From: an uncultured Gammaproteobacteria bacterium
GTDB taxonomy: Bacteria; Pseudomonadota; Gammaproteobacteria; Pseudomonadales; UBA5518
Direction of reading: 5' to 3'
NCBI GenBank assembly: GCA_903921135.1
Contig: CAIXOY010000558.1
Span: 1 to 6,826 of the forward strand
DNA: 6,826 nt
Below the pieces are notes generated by a model, which worked only from the letters and a program-made list of their open reading frames with translations, was not told the DNA's origin and searched no databases. Positions 1 to 6,319 of this stretch are shown piece by piece. The first letter of the stretch is position 1; each line of letters starts with the position of its first letter. The position numbers and the translations under genes are program-made.

Positions 1-698
1 AGGTGATGCACCACGGCTCCCGGCACGTACAGGCAGCGATGGCCGCGCAAGCGCAGGCGGAAGCCGAGGTCCACGTCCTCGAGGTAGCAGAAAAACCTGT
101 CATCGAAACCGCCTGCCTCAAGCAGGATGTCGCGGCGATACAGTGCCGCTGCCGCGCAGGCCGAGAAAACCTCCCGCGTCGCGGTGAAGCGTCCTGCCGC
201 CGGCAAGCCGTGCCCCGCCCTCCCGGGAAGCCCGGCCATGTGGTAACTGTCGCCCGCGCCGTCCAGCAGCTCGGGGTCAATGCCGGACAGCAGCCTGCTG
301 GCGAAGAACGCATAGCCGGCGTGAACGGCTGCCGCACGAAGCAGTTCTTCGAGCCACCGGGGCTCCGGGCGCGCGTCCGGATTCAGCAGCGCGACCCAGC
401 GGACGCCATCGGTGTGTTCCAGCGCCACGTTGTTCGCGTGCGCAAAGCCGGTGTTGCGCCCGAGCATCATCACCTCGATGTGCGGGAAGCGGGCTCGGGC
501 TGCAGCGATCGACCCGTCGGTGCTGCCGTTGTCCACCACGATGGTCCGCGACACTGTAACGGTCTGGCGTTCCAGCGCGGCGAGGCAATCCAGCAGCGTC
601 TCGCCCGCATTCCAGTTGACGACGATGACCGCAGTCGACCCGTCGCACCCGCTTGCGGACGTTTGCCCCGCGTCTCGGGTTTCCGCCGGGCTTGACAT
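1..698 (-). CDS. GT2 family glycosyltransferase, rhamnosyltransferase-like (3' end outside window)
   Basis: Probably transfers a sugar from a nucleotide donor to a growing surface glycan at the cytoplasmic face of the inner membrane. 232 codons are in the window; the C-terminus lies beyond the left edge. Seen: a GT-A nucleotide-binding strand AVIVVNWN (residues 23-30), VVDNGSTDGS (54-63), NTGFAHANN (82-90), LLNPDAR (104-110; NPD takes the place of DXD, usual in rhamnosyltransferase-type GT2 enzymes), and an acidic motif YLEDVDLGFRLRLRGH (205-220). No membrane segment is visible in this part. The ATG at 698 is the first possible start after the epimerase stop, which lies in the same frame 12 codons upstream with no ATG, GTG or TTG between. 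No convincing Shine-Dalgarno sequence precedes it, so translation may depend on the upstream gene. The GT2 fold is secure; the rhamnose donor is a guess from the NPD and EDVD motifs. Confidence 0.93.
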   Translation of the reverse strand, partial: MSSPAETRDAGQTSASGCDGSTAVIVVNWNAGETLLDCLAALERQTVTVSRTIVVDNGSTDGSIAAARARFPHIEVMMLGRNTGFAHANNVALEHTDGVRWVALLNPDARPEPRWLEELLRAAAVHAGYAFFASRLLSGIDPELLDGAGDSYHMAGLPGRAGHGLPAAGRFTATREVFSACAAAALYRRDILLEAGGFDDRFFCYLEDVDLGFRLRLRGHRCLYVPGAVVHH

Positions 699-731
699 CA
701 GGCTACTGCCCGGCCGGTGTGCGGAGCGCGA

Positions 732-1742
732 TCAAGCTGCCGGCCCCTCGGTCAGGTTGGGGGAACTGCGGCGTATCCACTCGATCGTCCGTGTCAGTCC
801 CTCCATCAGCGCGGTGCTCGGCTGCCAGCCGAGATGCTCCCGAGCCAGGGCGATATCGAGTACGTTGGTGGGTACATCGAAGGGCCGTCCCGGCAGATGC
901 CGGCGGCGGACCTCGCAACTGAGAACCGTTTCGATGCTGCTGATCACCTCGTTCAGGCTGTGCCCGACGCCGCTGCCGATGTTGAACAGCTTCCGGTCGC
1001 CAACGTGGGTCATCGCGCGGCAGAGCGCATCCACCGCGTCGTCCACGTACAGGTAGTCGCGGACCACGGAGCCGTCCCCCCAGATCTCCAGCGTTTCGCC
1101 CGCCATCGCCTTGTGCAGGAAAACCGTTGCCGCTCCCTGCACTCCGGTCGCGCGCTGGCGCGGACCATAGGGGTTTGCCATGCGCAGGATGCAGTAATCG
1201 ACCCCGTGCAGCGTGTGGTAGAGGTGCAGGTACTTCTCGATGGTCAGCTTGCCGATACCGTAAGAGCACACGGGATCCGTGGGATGCGACTCGGGAACGG
1301 GTACCTGCCTGAGGTCGCCATACACCGTGCCGCCTGATGAGCTGAAGACGACCTTGCGTACCGCATTCCGTCGTGCCGCCTCGAGCATGTGCATGGTGCC
1401 TACAACATTGGTCTCGAGGTCGTAGACAGGGTTGTCGTTGGATGTCTTGGGCAACGTCGTCGACACCAGATGGAATACGACGTCGATGCCCTCAAGGGCC
1501 TCGTCCAGATCCCGGGGGTTGGCGAAGTCACCTTCGATGAACTCGGCCGCCAGGGCGCCGGGTGAATTCTCCGGCGCCGGCACCTTGGGACGGTCGAACA
1601 CTCTCGCGCTATGACCGCTCCCGACGATTGCGTCGCAGAGGTGCGAGCCCAGAAAACCCCGTCCGCCAAGGATCAGGCAACGGAGCGGACGTTGATGGGG
1701 CATGCGTGCCTGCCGGGAATCCCGCGCCGAGACGGCTGTCAT
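732..1742 (-). CDS. NAD-dependent sugar-nucleotide epimerase/dehydratase (extended SDR)
   Basis: A soluble extended short-chain dehydrogenase of 336 residues that should act on a nucleotide sugar, feeding the neighbouring transferases. Seen: Rossmann glycine motif GGRGFLGSHL (26-35), an acidic residue after strand 2 (VFD, Asp50) consistent with NAD binding, Ser134-136 in FSSSGGTVYG, the catalytic pair YGIGK (Tyr161, Lys165), RMANPYGPRQ (187-196), and RDYLYVDDAV (228-237), the arrangement of UDP-glucose 4-epimerase relatives. Length is normal for the group. The start at 1742 overlaps the preceding glycosyltransferase stop as ATGA and has GAGGGG five bases upstream. An internal Met14 (1703) begins nearer the Rossmann strand but has a poorer ribosome site, so Met1 is preferred. 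Whether it epimerises (GalE-like) or dehydrates cannot be told: Tyr-x3-Lys is common to both, and the substrate is not identified. Confidence 0.95.
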   Translation of the reverse strand: MTAVSARDSRQARMPHQRPLRCLILGGRGFLGSHLCDAIVGSGHSARVFDRPKVPAPENSPGALAAEFIEGDFANPRDLDEALEGIDVVFHLVSTTLPKTSNDNPVYDLETNVVGTMHMLEAARRNAVRKVVFSSSGGTVYGDLRQVPVPESHPTDPVCSYGIGKLTIEKYLHLYHTLHGVDYCILRMANPYGPRQRATGVQGAATVFLHKAMAGETLEIWGDGSVVRDYLYVDDAVDALCRAMTHVGDRKLFNIGSGVGHSLNEVISSIETVLSCEVRRRHLPGRPFDVPTNVLDIALAREHLGWQPSTALMEGLTRTIEWIRRSSPNLTEGPAA

Positions 1743-3103
1743 GTGCGCCCCTCTGAAAGGTTGGCCAGTTCACGGTAGGTGCGTATCAGTTCGTCGGCGT
1801 ACTCGGTCATCTGCTTGACGCGCATCGCGCGGCTGCCGAGTTGCCGGAGGAGGCTGCGATCGTCCGCCAGACGGACCAGCGCGCGGGCGAGTGCCGGTGC
1901 ATCCCCGGGCGCGAACAGTAAACCGTTCTCCCCGTCGTGAACCAGTTCCGAGATCCCGGCAACGTTCGAGCCCACGACAGGGCATCCCGCGGCCTGCGCG
2001 TGCAGCAGGACCAGAGGCGAGTTCTCGTGCCAGAGCGACGGTGCCACCAGCACGTCCAGACCCTCCATCACCTTCGCAATCTCTCGCTGCGGGAAGGTGC
2101 CGCGGAACTCGATTCTCGGATCCCCGTGCGCCAGATCCCGCAGTGCCGTGAAGTATGCGGGGAACTGTGCCGTGTCACCGTAGAAACCCGCTGTTACCGG
2201 AAGTGTGCGCGGTATCGAACGGAGCGCCTCGACGAGTACATGGGCGCCCTTGTGCTCGTACAGCGTTCCGATGAAACCGATGCGCAGTGGCCCCTCATCC
2301 GGCGCGCGTGCAGCTGTGCGCGCCGTGTAGCGGATCCCGAAGGGTTGCACCGATACCTTGCGCGCGTCGACACCGAGGCTCTCGACCGCCCTCGCCATGA
2401 ACCGCGTCGCCACGAAGATCCGGTCCGCACCTGCGATGGTGTTGCGGATGAAGCCGGGGCGGTCCGCCAGCGACCGCACCTGCGCGACCGCCGGCAGATC
2501 CGGGGCCATACCACTGCGCGCGAGCCTCACTACCAGCGACCACAACGGCCGGGGAGCGAGCGTGACCAGCCAGCGCAGCGCGGCCGGCAGGCGCAGCCAT
2601 GCGATATGGCGCAGGCAGTTCGCACCGTCGGCCGACGGGCCGGGGCAATGCGAGTTGTCCGGCAGCATCAACTGGTTGGTCGGGCAGAGGGGCCAGAAGT
2701 CGGTCACGGTGAGCACCGTGGGGATCCGCAGTGACTGGCAGGTTGCCAGTGCCGATGCCGACAGGCGCTGGAGGTGGAAGAAGTGCACGACATCCGGGCG
2801 CGTACGCTCGAGGTGCTTGCGGAAGAATTCCGCGAGCAGCGGGTTGTCGTACTCGAGCGCCATGACATTGCTGACGCCCCCCATCGGCGAGTGGGAATGG
2901 CGGAAGCGCGTGACCTCGATGCCTTCGAAGGAGTAACTCTCGAAGCGCTCGTGATCCTCGCAGGATCCCCGGTACGGGTGCCCGGCGAATACCGAGACTT
3001 CGTGGCCACGGGCCTGCAGTTCCCGAGCGGTTTCAGCGGTGAGCACCTCGGTTCCGGCCGAATACTCGGGCAGGAACTGATGCGCTGCGAGCAGGACCCT
3101 CAT
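1739..3103 (-). CDS. GT4 family glycosyltransferase
   Basis: A retaining GT-B glycosyltransferase of 454 residues, probably cytoplasmic and loosely bound to the membrane, adding a sugar to the lipid-linked glycan. Seen: N-terminal domain opening MRVLLAAHQFLPEYSAGTEV with a Gly-rich donor-side loop; a segment with three cysteines (Cys140, Cys153, Cys163) of the DFWPLCP...C...C type frequent in this subgroup; C-terminal Rossmann domain IGFIGTLYEHKGAHVLVEAL (275-294, Lys285 where the phosphate-contacting Lys is expected); and SLWHENSPLVLLHAQAAGCP (356-375). In that last motif the second Glu of the usual E-x7-E is His368. The reading frame is open back to 3520, but that extension lies over the upstream gene and is Arg/Gly-rich without family character; the start at 3103 gives the family N-terminus and overlaps the upstream stop as ATGA. 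Donor and linkage are unknown. Confidence 0.95.
   Translation of the reverse strand: MRVLLAAHQFLPEYSAGTEVLTAETARELQARGHEVSVFAGHPYRGSCEDHERFESYSFEGIEVTRFRHSHSPMGGVSNVMALEYDNPLLAEFFRKHLERTRPDVVHFFHLQRLSASALATCQSLRIPTVLTVTDFWPLCPTNQLMLPDNSHCPGPSADGANCLRHIAWLRLPAALRWLVTLAPRPLWSLVVRLARSGMAPDLPAVAQVRSLADRPGFIRNTIAGADRIFVATRFMARAVESLGVDARKVSVQPFGIRYTARTAARAPDEGPLRIGFIGTLYEHKGAHVLVEALRSIPRTLPVTAGFYGDTAQFPAYFTALRDLAHGDPRIEFRGTFPQREIAKVMEGLDVLVAPSLWHENSPLVLLHAQAAGCPVVGSNVAGISELVHDGENGLLFAPGDAPALARALVRLADDRSLLRQLGSRAMRVKQMTEYADELIRTYRELANLSEGRT
1748..1753 (-). promoter_or_regulatory. Shine-Dalgarno site of the epimerase gene
   Basis: Reading on the minus strand, GAGGGG lies five bases before the ATG at 1742, inside the last codons of the preceding glycosyltransferase gene. 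It decides in favour of this start over the internal ATG at 1703, and with the ATGA overlap suggests coupled translation. Confidence 0.6.
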
Positions 3104-5409
3104 GCGCCCCGGTCGGCGTCGCTGCGCGCTTGCCTGGCTTCCAGTTTCTCGATCACCCGATGCGCCAGACGGCGCAATCCTGCACTGCGGAGCAGCATGG
3201 CTCCCGGGCGGGTTCTCGAAAGTGCGGCGAGCAGCCGGAGTACCCCGCCTATGGGCAGGTCGGCAGGCGGTGGCGCCGTGCTGCCGTGCCGCGTCTGAAG
3301 CCAATGGCTCCACAGCCCGTCGGCGACCCGGGTCAGCCGTGCATATTCGACCGCCTGTGTCGCCAATTCCAGCCCCAGCCCCCGGGCCACCGGGAGGCGG
3401 GATTCGGATGCCGAGAGTTGCCGCGCCAGATCGAGCGCCGCTCTCAGCTTCACGGCTGTTGCCGCACGGCTGAAGTCGGACCCGATGCGTGTCTTTGCCG
3501 CATCGCCCATGGCCCTGCACGTTTCGGGATGCGTGATCAGCCCGGAGAGCGCCGCCACGTAGTCATCGAGCTCCCGGTCGCCGTGCGGAACGATGAAGCC
3601 CGCGCTTCCGCTGACGACTTCGGCCTGCCCGCCCACGGCGGCGACGACGGGTACCACTCCCGCGCCCATGGCCTCGAGGAGGGCGACCGATATGCCCTCG
3701 TACTGGGACGGCAGCAGGAACATGTCGGCAGCGGCGAGTATCTCCAGCCAGCGTGCGTGCTCCACGCCTCCGAGGAAGCGCACCGTGCCTGCGAGTCCGT
3801 GATCACGGACCAGTTCCTCGAGCATCGGCCGGAGTTCGCCGTCGCCGATCACCAGCGCGCGGAACACGAGTCCACGATCGGCCAGCGCATGCAGGATTTC
3901 CGCAAGGAAGCGCGGACGTTTCTGCTCGCAGATCCGGCCGGCGAAAACGATCACGGGCATTTCCGGCCCGATGTCCAGTTCGGCCCGCACACGGGTGCGG
4001 ATGGCGCCTGCGTCGACGTACGGCGCGGCGTCGATCCCGGAATGACACACCGAGATGCGCTGCCGCTCTGCCCCGCGACCGACCATCCATTCCCGCAGAT
4101 GCGCCGTGGTGACGAGGTTCAGGTCCAGCGCGTCCTGATAGCCCGCGCCGAACCGCGGGTGCCCGCCGTTCAGCCAGTGCGGCTCCTCGACATGGCAGAG
4201 ATCGACGAAGGTCACGCCCTCGCAGAACGCCCGCAGGTAGGGAAGCAACTGATAACCCAGCGTGCTGCCCGTGATCAGTACCGTGTCGATTCCGCGCGAC
4301 CGGATCAGGTAGAGAATGAATCGCGGGAAATCCACGAGTCTGAGGAATGCGGGCAGAACGAAAACGTCCGGTGTGAGCCTGGCGAATTCGTGATGCCAGT
4401 TGTGGTGCGACTCCAGCGTGGCACAGACCGACACCCGATAGCCGTTCTCGAGCAGCAGGGATATCCAGTCGAGGTTCACCCGGTCCGCCCCTCCGGTGAC
4501 CATCCAGGGGACCAGGAACAGGATCCGCCCCGTGTCCCCGCCCCGGGCAAGCGGATTCGTGAACGGCATCGTGGCTGAGGCCGCCTCGAAGGCCTCGGAC
4601 GGTCGACGCTGCGGTGCGGGGAAACAGGTGTCGAGGTTCGCGTACTTCGTGGCAATCCGGTTCTCGAACTCCCGGTTCAAGGTTCCGTCCCGCATGACCT
4701 GCGCAAAACGTCCGCTGCTCCGCTTGCGGTACCACTCCAGATATTCGGGGATCGTGTATCCCCAGTGCCCTGCCTTGGCCATTGCCAGCCAGAAATCCCA
4801 GTCCTCGTGGCCGAGGCGGATGGATTCGTCGAAGCCGCCGCAGTCCTCGAAGGCCCGGCGCCGGATCACGGAGAGCGGCGGGCCGCTGTTCGCCTGCAGA
4901 TGCGCCTTCCCGCGTTCGAACCCGACCTGCCAGAGGAACTCTTCCTCGCCGAAGTTGACCGACCACGAGTTGCAGAAGCCGAACTCCGGATTGGACTCGA
5001 GGAACCAGATGCACTTCTCGAGGAAGGTCGGTTCGAGCATGTCGTCGCTGTCGAGCAGGCAGAGATAGCGCCCCGTTGAAAGGTCAACTGCACGGTTCCT
5101 CGCGGCGGAGGGGCCGGCGTTCGGCTGCACAGCCACCTTGATCCGGGTGTCACCCGAGCGGACCCTGTCGAGCCGTTCCAGTGCGCCGGCATCGCGGCTG
5201 CCATCATCGACAATGACCCACTCCCAGGCCTGGAACGACTGCGCGAGCACTGAAGCCGCCGTCTCCAGGAACGATGCGTCGCTGTCGAAATAGGGGGTGA
5301 TGATCGAGACGACGGGTGGAGTGCTGTCACTGAGCGGCGCGTAGCCGTAGACGGCACGGCCATGCGCTGCGGGAGTCCGGGTGTAATCGGGCCTGTCGCG
5401 ATCGATCAT
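3100..5409 (-). CDS. Two-domain glycosyltransferase: GT2 (N-terminal) fused to GT4 (C-terminal)
   Basis: A 769-residue protein that could add two sugars in sequence. Residues about 33-260 form a GT-A/GT2 domain: VSIITPYFDSDASFLETAAS (34-53), WVIVDDGSRD (64-73), NAGPSAARNRAV (97-108), metal-binding LLDSDDML (118-125) and GHEDWDFWLAMAKAG (200-214). After a linker (about 260-293), residues 294-660 form a GT-B/GT4 domain: RILFLVPWMVTGGADRVNLD (295-314), CHSGID (455-460), FAGRICEQKRP (489-499) and YEGISVALLEAMGAG (570-584), which has an intact E-x7-E (Glu571, Glu579). A helical tail (about 660-769) ends in a basic, Leu/Arg-rich stretch that might touch the membrane. Both domains keep their key residues, so both may be active. 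The ATG at 5409 lies six bases after the methyltransferase stop. No frameshift or stop separates the domains. Confidence 0.95.
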   Translation of the reverse strand: MIDRDRPDYTRTPAAHGRAVYGYAPLSDSTPPVVSIITPYFDSDASFLETAASVLAQSFQAWEWVIVDDGSRDAGALERLDRVRSGDTRIKVAVQPNAGPSAARNRAVDLSTGRYLCLLDSDDMLEPTFLEKCIWFLESNPEFGFCNSWSVNFGEEEFLWQVGFERGKAHLQANSGPPLSVIRRRAFEDCGGFDESIRLGHEDWDFWLAMAKAGHWGYTIPEYLEWYRKRSSGRFAQVMRDGTLNREFENRIATKYANLDTCFPAPQRRPSEAFEAASATMPFTNPLARGGDTGRILFLVPWMVTGGADRVNLDWISLLLENGYRVSVCATLESHHNWHHEFARLTPDVFVLPAFLRLVDFPRFILYLIRSRGIDTVLITGSTLGYQLLPYLRAFCEGVTFVDLCHVEEPHWLNGGHPRFGAGYQDALDLNLVTTAHLREWMVGRGAERQRISVCHSGIDAAPYVDAGAIRTRVRAELDIGPEMPVIVFAGRICEQKRPRFLAEILHALADRGLVFRALVIGDGELRPMLEELVRDHGLAGTVRFLGGVEHARWLEILAAADMFLLPSQYEGISVALLEAMGAGVVPVVAAVGGQAEVVSGSAGFIVPHGDRELDDYVAALSGLITHPETCRAMGDAAKTRIGSDFSRAATAVKLRAALDLARQLSASESRLPVARGLGLELATQAVEYARLTRVADGLWSHWLQTRHGSTAPPPADLPIGGVLRLLAALSRTRPGAMLLRSAGLRRLAHRVIEKLEARQARSDADRGA

Positions 5410-5415
5410 CGCCGC

Positions 5416-6294
5416 TCAGGACCTCACGGCGGTGAACCATGCCCTGGCCCCTGCAGGATGGCCCTCGACCGTGACGCGCGGGTTGCGGGGGTTCCTGCTG
5501 TCGCAATCCGCCTTGAGCGCGACATTTACGTCGCGAAAGCCGGCAGAACGCAGCATTCCCGACAGGCATTCGTCTCCGAAGATCCACCAGTAGGTTTCGT
5601 CACCCCAGAATGCGCCTTCGACGAAATGGGCGTGCGTGCTTCTCTCGGAAAGCACGTGGGTTTCCATGACCAGACGGGCGCCGGGTTTCATCACCGACGC
5701 CAGACGGAACAGGAGCGCCATCGGGTCCGTGAGGTGGTAGATGAGACCCAGGCAGGTCACGAGGTCGAATTGGCCGAGGTGTTCCGGGTCGACTCCTTCC
5801 CAGCCGATGTTCCTGAACGAGACCCCCTGGCGTTCGTAGACCGCGTTCAGGAACTGCGCATGGAAGTAAAAGCCGTGCGGTTCCAGCCCGACGGACTCGG
5901 ACGCCCCCATCGCATTCATCAGGAAGGTGTCGTAGCCGGCATTGCAGCCGACATCGAGCGTGCGTTTGCCCGTTACGGATTGCGTCGAGAGCCCGCAGGC
6001 CCGGTAAGCCCCCGTCTTTCCGCGGCAGTCCCACGCGCTACGCGATACCCGGTTGCCCGGCAGCGGAAACGGGCCCTGCAGGAACATGCCGAGGTGTGGC
6101 AGGAACTCCTCGACGAACGCAGCGCCGGTGTCGGAGGTCTGCAGAAAGTCACGAAAGAGCGGCTCGGTGTCGCCAAACCCAATACCGGAGGTTTCCAGCG
6201 GACGATCGGGGTTGATGCCCTCGTAGGCTGCCCGGAAAGCGCGGAACTCCCCCGGCCGGAACGCATCCCTGAAGTTCTGCTTGCGTAGCGACAT
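5416..6294 (-). CDS. CmoB-like class I SAM-dependent methyltransferase
   Basis: A soluble Rossmann methyltransferase of 292 residues. Seen: motif I TLDVGCNAGYDTF (112-124), acidic loop VGLEPHGFYF (135-144), FDLVTCLGLIYHLTDPMALL (176-195), KPGARLVMETHV (203-214), FIFGDECL-like tail helix region near 238-244, and a C-terminal NPRVTVEGHPAGARA (271-285). As I recall E. coli CmoB (tRNA wobble-uridine carboxymethyl transferase, 323 residues), it ends in a very similar TVEG-P-RA segment and shares GPF-L-G before motif I, so family membership (Methyltransf_9/DUF1698) is well supported. The protein is about 30 residues shorter than CmoB. Its place between polysaccharide genes argues for a glycan or carrier substrate rather than tRNA, but that is inference. 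GGAG six bases before the ATG at 6294 supports the start. The gene begins 25 bases after the coiled-coil gene stop. Confidence 0.9.
   Translation of the reverse strand: MSLRKQNFRDAFRPGEFRAFRAAYEGINPDRPLETSGIGFGDTEPLFRDFLQTSDTGAAFVEEFLPHLGMFLQGPFPLPGNRVSRSAWDCRGKTGAYRACGLSTQSVTGKRTLDVGCNAGYDTFLMNAMGASESVGLEPHGFYFHAQFLNAVYERQGVSFRNIGWEGVDPEHLGQFDLVTCLGLIYHLTDPMALLFRLASVMKPGARLVMETHVLSERSTHAHFVEGAFWGDETYWWIFGDECLSGMLRSAGFRDVNVALKADCDSRNPRNPRVTVEGHPAGARAWFTAVRS
5421..5425 (-). promoter_or_regulatory. Probable Shine-Dalgarno site of the GT2-GT4 gene
   Basis: GAGGT on the minus strand lies 11 bases before the ATG at 5409, within the last codons of the methyltransferase gene. The spacing is slightly long; a second, weaker GAG lies nearer. 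It places initiation of the fusion inside the upstream gene, consistent with one operon. Confidence 0.4.
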
Positions 6295-6300
6295 CCTGTT

Positions 6301-6305
6301 CTCCG
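6301..6305 (-). promoter_or_regulatory. Shine-Dalgarno site of the methyltransferase gene
   Basis: CGGAG on the minus strand, six bases before the ATG at 6294, in the 25-base gap after the coiled-coil gene. It is the clearest ribosome-binding site in the window and fixes this start; no terminator-like hairpin is seen in the gap. Confidence 0.6.
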
Positions 6306-6319
6306 AGTGGTAGGTGGTC

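Noticed and set aside
3..695. A 230-codon plus-strand open frame opposite the left-edge GT2 gene.
   Set aside because: The minus strand encodes a clear GT2 enzyme with the NPD and EDVD motifs over the same bases; the plus-strand product is low-complexity and unlike any family I know.
3104..3520. A 139-codon N-terminal extension of the GT4 enzyme.
   Set aside because: It would overlap the upstream fusion gene by over 400 bases and reads as an out-of-frame shadow; the family N-terminus starts exactly at the ATG overlapping the upstream stop.
3130..4578. A 482-codon open frame on the plus strand, opposite the GT2-GT4 gene.
   Set aside because: It has no recognisable domain, is rich in Arg, Pro, His and Gly, and lies antisense to a gene with clear family motifs. 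Long antisense open frames are expected in GC-rich coding DNA.
3803..5014. A 403-codon minus-strand open frame within the GT2-GT4 gene.
   Set aside because: It is a different frame of the same strand with no family motifs, while the 769-residue frame has two complete domains.
5362..6288. A 308-codon plus-strand open frame opposite the methyltransferase.
   Set aside because: It mirrors the codon pattern of the methyltransferase and shows no domain or ribosome site of its own.
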